A stretch of DNA of 64,000 bases, taken from the NCBI RefSeq assembly GCF_002305855.1, contig NZ_CP022163.1:2294292-2358291 (forward strand), read 5' to 3'. The stretch is from Melittangium boletus DSM 14713 (GTDB lineage: Bacteria > Myxococcota > Myxococcia > Myxococcales > Myxococcaceae). Each line of letters begins with the position of its first letter. The first letter of the stretch is position 1. The position numbers and the translations under genes are program-made. Positions 26,530 through 35,561 of the stretch are shown in pieces. Under the pieces are notes generated by a model. It ran no database searches, had not been told where the DNA came from, and saw only the letters and a list, made by a program, of their open reading frames with translations.

Positions 26530-27963
26530 TCATCCTACTCCTTCCGGCTGGACTCCCTCGGATCGTTCGCGCCAGGGCTGGAAGCGCACGGCGGCGGTGA
26601 GGCCAACGCCGCCCTGTCCATCGCGCAAGACCACCTCCGCATCCATGTGATTCGCGAGTGAGCGGACAATGGACAGCCCCAGCCCGCTCCCGGACTGAGC
26701 CTGATCGCGAGGCAGCCGGTGGAAGCGCTGGAACACGCGCTCCCGCTGCTCCTTGGGGATACCCGGACCGTTGTCCTCGACCTCCAGCCAGCAGTCTCCG
26801 TCCCGGTGCGCCACCCGCACCGTCACCTGTCCGCCGCGCCGGTGATAGCGGATGGCGTTGTCCAGCAGGTTCCCGGTCACCTCCCGGACCAGGACCGGAT
26901 CGGCGCGAATGGGCAACCCTGGCTCGTGGCCCTCGAAATGGACCTCGACGTCCGCGCGCAGCGCCTGGGGCACGAAGTCCGCCGTCACCTGGGCCGCGAC
27001 GGCATTCAAGTCCACCCGTTGCAACACGGGCAGGGTGCCCCGCTCCTCCGCCCGAGCCAGTGCCAACAACTGGGTCAACAGCCGCTCCAGCGACTGCGTC
27101 GCGCCCACCACCTCCCCGAGCGCGGTGGAACGCTCCTCCGCGGACACATCCTCGCGCATGGCGAGCGCCAGGTGCGTGCGCAGCACCGCCAGCGGCGTAC
27201 GCATCTGGTGGGACGCGTCGCCCGTGAAGCGGCGCATGCGCTCCGTGGACTCCGACAGCCGGGACAACAGCGCGTTGACCGCCTCGACGAAGGAGCGGAT
27301 TTCGGGAGGGACGAACACGAGAGGCAGCGGCGTCAGTTCCACGGGCGCGGCGCGGGCCTTCGCTTCCACCTTGGCGCGCGTACTCGCCAGCGGCCGCAAC
27401 CCCCACCGCAAGGCGGGCCGGGCCGTCAGCGCGGCCCCCAGGATGAGCACCGCCTCCAGGACGACCAACCCCAACACCATGCGCGCCCGGAGCGCCCGGC
27501 GTGCCTGGAGCGTCTCCGCGACCTGCACCACCACCGCCCCCTTGAGCCGCGGAATCCTCCGGCTCACGGCCGCGACGCGCACCTCTTGTCCCCGGTGCTC
27601 CGCGTAGCGGAAGGCCACGGTGTCCCGGGGAGGCATCGCCGAGGGAAACGGGAGATCAGGGTAGCCGGTGACGAGCCGCCCCTGGTGCCGGATGGCGTAG
27701 TAGACGTTGTCGTGTTCGGGATTCTCCAACATGCCAAAGGCCGCGGGCGGCAGATCCAACGTGAGCTCATCGTCCTCCAGCGCCAGGGTTTCCGCGATGG
27801 CACCCACCGAGCCCGCGAGGACGCGGTCCCCACTCCGCTCCACCACGCCGTGAATCAGCCAGGCGCCGCCCAGTCCCAACACGAGCGCCAGTGCCACCAG
27901 GGGGCCCGCCAGGGCCACCACCAGCCGCGTCGTGAGGGAGTTGGCCGCGCCAGACGTCTTCAC
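26530..27963 (-). CDS. Sensor histidine kinase, TctE-like
   Basis: 477 residues. Two membrane helices (about 15-37 and 162-182) bracket a periplasmic 2CSK_N-type sensor (residues 40-160). The HisKA box is GDASHQMRTPLAVLRTHL with His252. N, G1 and G2 boxes of the ATPase are DNAIRYHR, DNGPGIP and GSGLGLSIV. 2CSK_N kinases often sense organic anions and pair with TctD-like regulators. It overlaps the response-regulator gene by 4 bp, so both are made from one message. The pair is divergent from an anion-type ABC operon, its likely target. Confidence 0.9.
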   Translation of the reverse strand: MKTSGAANSLTTRLVVALAGPLVALALVLGLGGAWLIHGVVERSGDRVLAGSVGAIAETLALEDDELTLDLPPAAFGMLENPEHDNVYYAIRHQGRLVTGYPDLPFPSAMPPRDTVAFRYAEHRGQEVRVAAVSRRIPRLKGAVVVQVAETLQARRALRARMVLGLVVLEAVLILGAALTARPALRWGLRPLASTRAKVEAKARAAPVELTPLPLVFVPPEIRSFVEAVNALLSRLSESTERMRRFTGDASHQMRTPLAVLRTHLALAMREDVSAEERSTALGEVVGATQSLERLLTQLLALARAEERGTLPVLQRVDLNAVAAQVTADFVPQALRADVEVHFEGHEPGLPIRADPVLVREVTGNLLDNAIRYHRRGGQVTVRVAHRDGDCWLEVEDNGPGIPKEQRERVFQRFHRLPRDQAQSGSGLGLSIVRSLANHMDAEVVLRDGQGGVGLTAAVRFQPWRERSEGVQPEGVG

Positions 27964-28625
27964 AGGGCGTCGAGGAGATAACCCAGGCCCCGGATGGTGC
28001 GGATGGTGGGTCCGTCCGGTTCCAGTTTCTTGCGAAGACGCCCCACGTAGACCTCGAGCGCGTTGGGGCCCACCGGCTCGTCATGACCGAAGACCTCGGA
28101 GCTCAACCGCTCCTTGGTGACGACCTTGCCCGCCCGCGTGATCAGACTCTCCAGCACCGCCCACTCCCGCCGGCGCAGGTCGAGTGGTCGTCCGTGCAGC
28201 GTGACGGCGCCAGCCGAGCGGTCGAACACCAGCCCCCCCAGCGTCAGCGCGGGCGCCGCCTGTCCCTGTCCACGACGCAACAGTGCGCGCACGCGGGCCT
28301 CCAGCTCGGCCGGCTCGAAGGGCTTGAGCAGGTAGTCGTCCGCTCCCAGGTCCAGTCCCTTCACCCGGTCGGAGAGGGCACCCCGCGCCGTGAGGACCAA
28401 CACCGGTGTCTTCGAGCCACGCTGGCGCAGCTTCCCGAGCACCTCGAACCCACTGAGATCAGGCAGGCCCACATCCAGGATCATCAGGTTGTAGGGCACG
28501 AGCCGCTCTTCATCCAAGGCCGCGACGCCATGCGTTACATGGTCCACGGCAAAGCCAGACGCCCTCAATGACGCGGTGAGTCCACGAGCCAGGGCTGCGT
28601 TGTCCTCGACAATCAGGATGCGCAA
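27960..28625 (-). CDS. OmpR-family response regulator, TctD-like
   Basis: 221 residues, read from a TTG at 28625 that has a strong AGGAGG just upstream. Receiver domain residues 1-115 with acidic pocket Glu7/Asp8, phospho-acceptor Asp51 in LMILDVGLPDLSG, and Lys100 region YLLKPFEPAELEAR. The winged-helix domain occupies about 125-220 with LRRREWAVLESLI and the recognition segment VGPNALEVYVGRLRKKL. First gene of the two-component operon, 55 bp from the divergent binding-protein gene; that short region is the probable regulatory site. Confident in class; regulon is inference. Confidence 0.9.
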   Translation of the reverse strand: MRILIVEDNAALARGLTASLRASGFAVDHVTHGVAALDEERLVPYNLMILDVGLPDLSGFEVLGKLRQRGSKTPVLVLTARGALSDRVKGLDLGADDYLLKPFEPAELEARVRALLRRGQGQAAPALTLGGLVFDRSAGAVTLHGRPLDLRRREWAVLESLITRAGKVVTKERLSSEVFGHDEPVGPNALEVYVGRLRKKLEPDGPTIRTIRGLGYLLDAL

Positions 28626-28680
28626 CGGACCTCCTCGCGGCGCGCGACAGGCTGGTGACAGCTTCGATCCATATCGTCGG

Positions 28681-29817
28681 ATGTTGCAAGTGAAGACGGG
28701 TTGCTTGACCCCGACACCCGTGAGGTCCTCCTTGAAACAAATCCTGATGGTTTTGCTGGCGGCCCTGCCGATGGCGGGCGCCGCGGCCGAAGGCTCGGCT
28801 GCCTCGCCGCCCGACGGCTATCCTCGTTCCTACGCGCGCATCATCGAGGCGGCCCAGAAGGAGGGCTCCCTCAGCGTCTACGCCACCACCGACGGGAGCG
28901 AGGTCGCCGCGCTCATCCGCGAGTTCGAAGCCGCCTACCCAGGCGTGCGCGTCGAGTACGCGGACCAGAACTCCACCGAGATCTACAGCCGCTTCATCGC
29001 GGAGGTGGCGGCCGGGCAAGGCACCGCCGACCTCGTGTGGAGCTCGGCGATGGACCTTCAGGTGAAGCTCATCAACGACGGCTACGCGCAGGCGTACGCA
29101 TCCCCTGAGAAGCCGAATCTTCCCGAGTGGGCGGTCTGGAAGAACGAGGGCTATGGCATCACCGCCGAGCCGCTTGTCATCGCCTACAACAAGCGGCTGA
29201 TGCCTCCGGAGGACGTGCCGCGCACGCGCGCGGACCTGGAGACACTGCTGCGCACCAAGAAGGACTTCTACCGGGGCAAGGTCGCCAGCTACGACCCGGA
29301 ACGCAGCGGCGTGGGCTTCCTGTTCATCTCCCAGGACGTGCAGATCAGCCGGGACACCTGGAAGCTGGTGGAGGCCATGGCCGGCACCGACCCCCGGCTC
29401 TACACCTCCACCGGGGCGATGATGGAGCGGCTCGTCTCCGGCGAGCACCTGCTCGTCTACAACCTGATTGGTTCCTACGCGCTCCAGCGGCAGAAGAAGG
29501 ACCCATCGTTGGGCATCATCTTCCCGGCCGACTTCACGCTGACCATGTCGCGCATCGCCTTCATTCCCACGGAGGCGCGCCACCCCAACGCCGCGAAGCT
29601 GTTCCTGGACTTCATGCTGTCCAAGCGGGGCCAGTCGCTGCTCGCCCAACGCGACATGGCGCCCGTGCGAACCGATCTCGGTGAGATCGGCGTGCCCCGA
29701 CCTCCCGCCGAGCAGGTCCGCCCCATTCGAGTGGGCCCCCAGCTGCTGGCCAACCTCGACCAACTCACCCGCCTGCGCTTCCTCAAGCAGTGGAAGCGCA
29801 TCGTGCGCGGCCTCTGA
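28681..29817 (+). CDS. Periplasmic solute-binding protein of an Fe3+/organo-anion-type ABC importer
   Basis: 378 residues from the ATG at 28681; a GTG at 28720 or a TTG at 28732 (GAGG 6 bp upstream) would give a more typical signal peptide, KQILMVLLAALPMAGAAA, so the start is uncertain. The mature protein matches the FbpA/AfuA-like class: EGSLSVYATTDGSEVAALIREFEAAYPGVRVEY split over strands, ADLVWSSAMDLQVKL, and GEHLLVYNLIGSYAL. Members bind ferric iron, phosphonates, phosphoglycerate or similar. The operon also encodes an OprO/P-type porin, favouring an anionic or phosphorylated substrate over free iron; that is inference. Confidence 0.83.
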   Translation: MLQVKTGCLTPTPVRSSLKQILMVLLAALPMAGAAAEGSAASPPDGYPRSYARIIEAAQKEGSLSVYATTDGSEVAALIREFEAAYPGVRVEYADQNSTEIYSRFIAEVAAGQGTADLVWSSAMDLQVKLINDGYAQAYASPEKPNLPEWAVWKNEGYGITAEPLVIAYNKRLMPPEDVPRTRADLETLLRTKKDFYRGKVASYDPERSGVGFLFISQDVQISRDTWKLVEAMAGTDPRLYTSTGAMMERLVSGEHLLVYNLIGSYALQRQKKDPSLGIIFPADFTLTMSRIAFIPTEARHPNAAKLFLDFMLSKRGQSLLAQRDMAPVRTDLGEIGVPRPPAEQVRPIRVGPQLLANLDQLTRLRFLKQWKRIVRGL

Positions 29818-29838
29818 GCGGATGGAGAACCCCTCTCG

Positions 29839-31509
29839 ATGAATCGCTCGATGCGAATCGGGGTCGTCTTGACCTCCGCGGTGGCCATCCTCGCGCCCCT
29901 CCTGCTGGTCGTCTGGCAGAGCTTCCTGGACGGTCCTTTCTTCGCCCGCAACGTGCACCCGACGCTGGGGGCCTACCAGTTCGTCTACGAGGACCCGGAC
30001 TTCTACCGCGCGCTGGGCAACTCGGTGCTGGTGGCCGCGGGCATGGCGTGCATCGCCGTCCCCGTGGGGGCGCTGCTGGCGTTCCTGCTGGTGCGCACCG
30101 ACCTTCCGGGCCGGCGCTGGGTGGAGCCACTCCTCCTCACCCCGATGTTCATCTCCTCCATCGTGCTGGCGTTCGGCTTCGTGGTGGCGTTCGGGCCGGT
30201 GGGTATCGTCAGCCTGTGGGTGAAGGGCTGGCTAGGCAGGCTGCCCTGGGACATCTACTCCCGCTCGTCGCTCATCCTCATCGCGGGCCTCACCCACGCG
30301 CCCCACGTGTTCCTCTACGCCGCCACGGCGCTGCGCAGCCTCGGCTCCGACGTGGAGGAGGCCGCGCGCTCCACGGGCGCCGGGCCCCTGCGCGTGGCGT
30401 TGACGGTCAGCCTGCCGATGATCCGCCCCGCGCTGATGTACTCCGCCGTGCTGGTCTTCTTCCTCGGCTTCGAGCTGTTCGGCCTGCCGCTGGTGCTCGC
30501 CGATCCCAAGGGGGAGCTGGTGCTGGCCACCTACCTCTACAAGCTGACCAACGTGTTGGGCATCCCCTCCTATCAATTGATGGCGGTGGTGGTGATGGTC
30601 ATCGTCGCCATCGCACTGCCCCTGGTGTGGCTGCAGAACCGGCTGCTCCAGGGCGCCAACCGGTACGTGTCCATCAAGGGCAAGGCCCAGGCGTCGCGGC
30701 CCATCTCCTTGGGGATGTGGCGCTGGCCCGCGGTGGCGTTCATCGCGCTCTGGCTCCTGATGGTGGTGGTAGCCCCCGTCTGCGCCCTGGTGCTGCGCGC
30801 CTTCCTGTCCAGTTGGGGCGAGGGAGTGAACATCGCGGGAGCGTTGACGCTGGAGCACTTCCGCGAGCTGGCGCACTACCCCAACCTGGTGCGGGGCATC
30901 ACCAACACCCTGGTGCTGGCCGCCGTGGGCGGGGCCGCGTCAGTGGTCGTCTACACGCTCATCAACCTCGCGGTGCACCGCTGGCACTCACGTTGGGCAC
31001 GGGTCATCGACTACCTCGTGCTGCTGCCCCGCGCCATGCCGGGAATCGTCGCGGGTCTGGCCATCTTCTGGGTCTTCCTCTTCGTTCCGCCGCTACAGCC
31101 CTTCCGGCAGACGCTGCTGGCCATGTGGGTGGCCTACACCCTGGTGTGGATGGCCTATGGCATGCGACTGGTGTCCGGCAGCCTGTTGCAGCTCGGACCC
31201 GAGCTGGAGGAAGCCGGCCGGGTGGTGGGAGCGTCTCCAGCCCGCGTCAGCCTGGACGTCACCCTCCCACTGATTCGCGCGGGGTTGGTGGGCAGTTGGC
31301 TGCTCGTCTTCGTCACCTTCGTGCGCGAGTACTCCACCGGCGTCTACCTGCTGGGCCCTGGCACGGAAGTGATTGGTTCACTCCTCGTGTCGTTGTGGGC
31401 CGCCGGCGCGGTGGACACCGTCGTGGCCCTCTCGGCCATCAACATCGCGATGGTCGCGGGAGGTCTCTTGTTGATCACCCTGTTCGGAAGGAAGGCACAC
31501 CATGGCTAG
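29839..31509 (+). CDS. ABC importer permease, two fused transmembrane modules
   Basis: 556 residues with about twelve membrane helices, arranged as a tandem duplication of the BPD_transp_1 unit as in FbpB/SfuB. Two EAA loops that dock to the ATPase are visible: EAARSTGAGPLRVALTVSLP (about residue 174) and EAGRVVGASPARVSLDVTLP (about 460). One polypeptide therefore replaces a permease heterodimer. It starts 21 bp after the binding-protein stop and overlaps the ATPase gene by 8 bp, so the subunits are co-translated. Substrate is discussed under the binding protein. Confidence 0.9.
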   Translation: MNRSMRIGVVLTSAVAILAPLLLVVWQSFLDGPFFARNVHPTLGAYQFVYEDPDFYRALGNSVLVAAGMACIAVPVGALLAFLLVRTDLPGRRWVEPLLLTPMFISSIVLAFGFVVAFGPVGIVSLWVKGWLGRLPWDIYSRSSLILIAGLTHAPHVFLYAATALRSLGSDVEEAARSTGAGPLRVALTVSLPMIRPALMYSAVLVFFLGFELFGLPLVLADPKGELVLATYLYKLTNVLGIPSYQLMAVVVMVIVAIALPLVWLQNRLLQGANRYVSIKGKAQASRPISLGMWRWPAVAFIALWLLMVVVAPVCALVLRAFLSSWGEGVNIAGALTLEHFRELAHYPNLVRGITNTLVLAAVGGAASVVVYTLINLAVHRWHSRWARVIDYLVLLPRAMPGIVAGLAIFWVFLFVPPLQPFRQTLLAMWVAYTLVWMAYGMRLVSGSLLQLGPELEEAGRVVGASPARVSLDVTLPLIRAGLVGSWLLVFVTFVREYSTGVYLLGPGTEVIGSLLVSLWAAGAVDTVVALSAINIAMVAGGLLLITLFGRKAHHG

Positions 31510-32557
31510 GTTGCTCGTCGAGGACGTCCACGTCCGGCTCGGCGCCAATGACATCCTCAAGGGCATCACCGCCGACTTCCGGGACGGCGAGGTGGTGGCA
31601 CTGCTCGGACGCTCCGGCAGCGGCAAATCGACCCTGTTGCGCTCCATCGCCGGACTGGAAACCCCGAGCAGGGGCCGCATCCAGATCGGAGACCGGACGG
31701 TCTTCGACGCGGCGGCGAAGATGAACCTGCCACCGGAGCAGCGCGACCTGGGGCTCGTGTTCCAATCCTATGCGTTGTGGCCCCACAAGACAGTGTTCGA
31801 GAACGTCGCCTACGGCTTGAAGCTGCGCAAGAAGCCAAGGGAGGTCATCGAGCAGTCGGTGCGGGAGGTGCTCGAAGGCGTGGGGCTGCAAGGCTATGGC
31901 GAGCGGCTTCCCAGCCAGCTCTCCGGAGGCCAGCAACAACGCGTGGCCCTGGCACGAGCGCTCGTCTACAGCCCGCCGCTCGTCCTCCTGGATGAGCCCC
32001 TGTCCAACCTGGACGCGAAGCTTCGTGAGGAAGCGCGCATTTGGATTCGCGGCCTCATCAAGCGGCTGGGACTCACCGCCCTCTTCGTCACCCATGATCA
32101 GGTGGAGGCCATGGCCATCGCCGACCGGATCATGCTCCTGGACGGTGGGCGCATGGTGCAGGACGGCACGCCGGAACAGCTCTACACGCAGCCCCAGAGT
32201 CTCTTCGCCGCGAACTTCATGGGGGTGAACAATACCCTCCAGGGACGGGTGGTGGAGCACCGCGAGGGCGAGGCCCGGCTGGAAATCGACGGGCTGTCGC
32301 TGTGGGGCCAGCAGCGAAATGGAGCGAACGGCGCCGAGGCCGCCACCGGCGTCATCCGCGTGGAGGAGATCGGGCTGGCGTCCGGACCTGGGGAGAACCG
32401 TCTTCCCGCCCATCTGGCCAGCTCCATCTACGTGGGCGGCCGTTGGGAGCACCAGTTCCAGCTCGCGGGGCACCTGCTGCGCGCCACCACCCGACAGGCA
32501 CTGACCCCTGGCGCCTACACACTCGCGATTCCGAAAGAGCATCTATGGATCTTCTAG
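31502..32557 (+). CDS. ABC importer ATPase, FbpC/PotA-like
   Basis: 351 residues. Walker A GRSGSGKST (36-44), Q-loop VFQSYALWPHKTV, signature LSGGQQQRVALARAL, Walker B LVLLDEPLSNLD and switch His in FVTHDQVEAM are all intact. The C-terminal 110 residues form a TOBE/regulatory domain (FMGVNNTLQGRVV onward). Energises the preceding fused permease. The porin gene start lies 13 bp inside its 3' end. Confidence 0.92.
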   Translation: MARLLVEDVHVRLGANDILKGITADFRDGEVVALLGRSGSGKSTLLRSIAGLETPSRGRIQIGDRTVFDAAAKMNLPPEQRDLGLVFQSYALWPHKTVFENVAYGLKLRKKPREVIEQSVREVLEGVGLQGYGERLPSQLSGGQQQRVALARALVYSPPLVLLDEPLSNLDAKLREEARIWIRGLIKRLGLTALFVTHDQVEAMAIADRIMLLDGGRMVQDGTPEQLYTQPQSLFAANFMGVNNTLQGRVVEHREGEARLEIDGLSLWGQQRNGANGAEAATGVIRVEEIGLASGPGENRLPAHLASSIYVGGRWEHQFQLAGHLLRATTRQALTPGAYTLAIPKEHLWIF

Positions 32558-33996
32558 AGACCGCGCTCGTGGGCGTGCTCCTCACCTGCCCCGTCCTGGC
32601 CTCCGCGCGAGAGGCGGACGAGCCCTTGAACGAACGCGTCCGCGCCCAACAGGAGGAACTGGAAGCGCTCCGCGCCCGGCTCCAGGTGCTCGAGAAGAAC
32701 CAGGCACAGGATCATGATCAGCTGACGCGAGTCCGTGCCGGCATGACACCGATCGCGCCCCAGCTGGTGCCGCCCGGCCCGGCCACGGCACCGGTCGAGA
32801 CCGCGCGGGCCTCGGCCATGCCCACACAAGCACCCGCCGCGAAGGCAACGGACCTGCAAGTCGAGTGGGGAGCGGGCGCCCCCATCTTCCGCTCGGCGGA
32901 CGGTGTCTTCTCGTTCAAGCCACGAGGGCGCATCCTGCTCGACGTCAGTGGCACCGGCGGCTCCCGCTACGAGGCCCGGAACATCACGACGACCGGCTCC
33001 CGGGCGCTCCGTCTGGGCATCGAGGGAGGCGTCGGGCCGCACTTCTTCTACCAGTTCGAAAGCGACTTCGCCGAGAACGGTGTCGACGTGGTCACCGCCT
33101 TCCTCGGCTGGCGCCACAAGGTGGCCGGCCTCGATTACGACATCCGCATCGGCAACCTCTTCAATGATCGCGGCCTCGAGGGCTCGACGGGCTCGGACGC
33201 GACGCCCTTTCTGGAGCGAACGGTCGTCGGCACATCGGTCATCCCGCAGCGCGGCTTCTACGGCGTCGGCGCGCAGGGGCGGCTGTTCGGGCCAAGCTGG
33301 CATGCCTCGCTGACGCTCTCGGGCGATGACGTCGATGGCGCCTATGCCGTCAGCGACAGCCGCACCCTCCTGGCGCGTGCGCACTGGAATCCGCTGAAGA
33401 CGTCCCATGCGGTCATCCACCTGGGCCTGTGGGGCTTCGACGAGCGGTTGTCGTCGGCGGCGAGCACGGTGACCCGCAACACCGTTATCGGAGGCCGGTT
33501 CAACGGCAACCTGCGCGTGTCGACCGGCTCACTCACTGGAGCCACGCACGACACCGGCTATGGCGCCGAGCTGGGAGGCTATGTCGGCTCGCTCTGGGCC
33601 ATGGCAGAACTCGGCCAGCGACAGGTCCGGCTGGAGGACCCAAGGGACTTCTCCCACCTCGCCTGGAGTACATCGGTCGGATGGTTCGCGACGGGCGAGA
33701 CACCTCCCTACAATCCGCGCTTCGGTAATTTCACCCAACCCCACGTCAGCCGGTCCGTCCTCGACGGCGGGCTTGGGGCGCTCGAACTGACGGCGCGCTA
33801 TGAGTCGCTGGACTTCACTCACGCGCTCCTGGCTGGCCGGGGCTGGGCGGCGACCGTGGGCGTGAACTGGTACCTCAACAGCTTCACCCGGCTGATGCTG
33901 AACGGCATCCATTGGCACACCGACAACCGCAGCGGCGACTTCACTGGCGGGGACGACGGCCAGACCGTGAGCATGCGCGCGCAGGTGTCCTTCTGA
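32545..33996 (+). CDS. OprO/OprP-type porin with N-terminal coiled coil
   Basis: 483 residues from the ATG at 32545 with AAGAG 8 bases upstream; earlier in-frame codons lie in the ATPase gene. Signal peptide ends at LASAR. A coiled coil (about 27-60; ERVRAQQEELEALRARLQVL) precedes the barrel, as in trimeric phosphate-selective porins. Barrel landmarks are GVFSFKPRGRILLDVSG, YQFESDFAENGVDVV, RIGNLFNDRGLEGSTG and the terminal strand TVSMRAQVSF with C-terminal Phe. The 13-bp overlap with the ATPase gene shows that outer- and inner-membrane steps of the same uptake route are co-expressed. Confidence 0.87.
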   Translation: MDLLETALVGVLLTCPVLASAREADEPLNERVRAQQEELEALRARLQVLEKNQAQDHDQLTRVRAGMTPIAPQLVPPGPATAPVETARASAMPTQAPAAKATDLQVEWGAGAPIFRSADGVFSFKPRGRILLDVSGTGGSRYEARNITTTGSRALRLGIEGGVGPHFFYQFESDFAENGVDVVTAFLGWRHKVAGLDYDIRIGNLFNDRGLEGSTGSDATPFLERTVVGTSVIPQRGFYGVGAQGRLFGPSWHASLTLSGDDVDGAYAVSDSRTLLARAHWNPLKTSHAVIHLGLWGFDERLSSAASTVTRNTVIGGRFNGNLRVSTGSLTGATHDTGYGAELGGYVGSLWAMAELGQRQVRLEDPRDFSHLAWSTSVGWFATGETPPYNPRFGNFTQPHVSRSVLDGGLGALELTARYESLDFTHALLAGRGWAATVGVNWYLNSFTRLMLNGIHWHTDNRSGDFTGGDDGQTVSMRAQVSF

Positions 33997-34074
33997 CCGG
34001 CTCCCGGAGCGAACATCGTCATGGCTGGTCCATGCGTCCCGTCTCCCCCCCCACGGCTCAGCAGGAGCGTGGGG

Positions 34075-34103
34075 CACGAGGGGCGCCGCACGCCCCTATC
34101 GTG
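34075..34103. terminator. Hairpin between convergent porin and MFS genes
   Basis: CACGA plus GGGGCG (34075-34085) pair with CGCCCC (34091-34096) and TCGTG (34099-34103), with a 2-base bulge and 5-nt loop. It overlaps the MFS stop codon. No T-run. Confidence 0.5.
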
Positions 34104-35550
34104 CGTCCACGGCGGCCTTGAGTACCCCCATCTGCTTGCGGATTCCCAGGCTGAGTGGCACCGCCACCAGTGTGATGACCGTGGCCACCAGGTAGACGTC
34201 GTTGATGCCCGCCACGAACGAGAACAACTCGATGAGACGGCGATCCGTCATCCCCTGTTCCACGAGCACCTCCGCCTCCCGGGTTGAGAAGGTGGCCAGG
34301 AGCGACGTGAAGATGGCGATCGAGAACGCTCCGAACACGTTCCGCAACCAGTTGCTGATGGAGGAAGCGTGGCCGCTCAGCTCGCGTGGAATCTGCTCCA
34401 TGCCCGCGTTGCTGGCCGGCATCATGGACAGAGAGATACCCACGTTCCGCACCACCATCCACACCAACACATAGGAGCGTGGAATCTCCGGCGTCAAACG
34501 GCTCAAGGCATACGTGCCTCCCGCGATCAGAAGGATGCCTGTCGCCATGAGCGTGCTCGGCCCGAGTGTGCCATACAGGCGCCCGACCAGGGGCATCAGG
34601 AGCGCCATGGCCAGGGAGGCCGGAAGAAGGATCAATCCGGTCTCGAGCGGCGTCACTCCCTGAATCTTCTGCAGGAACAGCGGGACGAGGAACGCGCCCG
34701 AATACAGGCTGATCGTGATGATGCTCGAGATGAGCAGCGTCACCGCGTAGCGGCCGTTCGCGAGCACACGCAGGTCCAGCAGCGGAGCGCTCGTCCTCAA
34801 CTCCCTGGTGATGAAGAAGATCAGTGACAGCGTCCCAACCATGAACAGGGACACGGTCTTCACATCGGTCCATCCCCAGTCCCGTCCCTGGCTCAAGGCA
34901 CTCAGGAGGGACAGGGTGCCGATGATGACGGTGAGCAGGCCGAGGAGATCGAATGCCTTGGAGGCCCGCAGGCGGTAGAAGGGAATGGTCCGCACGGCCA
35001 GGCCCACGGCGACGAGGCCGAGCGGAACGTTGATGAAGAACAGCCACCGCCAGCTGCCCAGGGTGATCAACCAGCCCGCGAAGGTGGGCCCGAACGCGGG
35101 AGCGAGGCTCGCCGACAGGCTCCAGAGACTGGCGGCCAACGCCTGCCGTTCCCGGGGAACGAGCTGGTAGATGAGCGTCATGGTCACGGGCATGATGGCG
35201 CCACAGAACGCGCCCTGCACGAACCGGAAGAGCACGAGCGAGCGCGTAGCCCAGGCCAGCCCACACAGCACGGACGCCAGGATGAAGCCCACCAGACTGG
35301 CCACGTACACCCATTTGAAACTGAAGCGTCCGCCGAGATAGCCGGTGAGCGGCGCGCTCGTGCCCATGGCGAGCATGAAGCCCGTCAGGGTCCACTGCAG
35401 CAGGGAGAGCTCGGCACCGAAATGCCGCTGCAGTTCGGGAATGGCGATCGTGATCGTGCTGGAACTCAGCGTCGCCATGAACGACCCGGCGAAGAGGGCG
35501 AACATGAACGGCCAGAACCGGGTGGCTCGTGGATCTTCGGGTGGATGCAT
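34096..35550 (-). CDS. MFS exporter, DHA2 (14-TM) family
   Basis: 484 residues from the ATG at 35550, 11 bp after the P450 stop. About fourteen hydrophobic helices. Motif A-like loop is GYLGGRFSFKWVY, and motif C region reads WSLSASLAPAFGPTFAGWLI, both typical of drug:H+ antiporters of the EmrB type. As the last gene of the TetR-COQ4-ferredoxin-P450 operon, it probably exports a substrate or product of the oxidation, or a toxic inducer. Substrate unknown. Confidence 0.88.
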   Translation of the reverse strand: MHPPEDPRATRFWPFMFALFAGSFMATLSSSTITIAIPELQRHFGAELSLLQWTLTGFMLAMGTSAPLTGYLGGRFSFKWVYVASLVGFILASVLCGLAWATRSLVLFRFVQGAFCGAIMPVTMTLIYQLVPRERQALAASLWSLSASLAPAFGPTFAGWLITLGSWRWLFFINVPLGLVAVGLAVRTIPFYRLRASKAFDLLGLLTVIIGTLSLLSALSQGRDWGWTDVKTVSLFMVGTLSLIFFITRELRTSAPLLDLRVLANGRYAVTLLISSIITISLYSGAFLVPLFLQKIQGVTPLETGLILLPASLAMALLMPLVGRLYGTLGPSTLMATGILLIAGGTYALSRLTPEIPRSYVLVWMVVRNVGISLSMMPASNAGMEQIPRELSGHASSISNWLRNVFGAFSIAIFTSLLATFSTREAEVLVEQGMTDRRLIELFSFVAGINDVYLVATVITLVAVPLSLGIRKQMGVLKAAVDAR

Positions 35551-35561
35551 GACGGGGTCGG

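Noticed and set aside
29839..31509. Idea that the fused permease is two genes joined by an assembly error
   Set aside because: Both halves have their own EAA loops and a natural linker; FbpB-type fusions are known.
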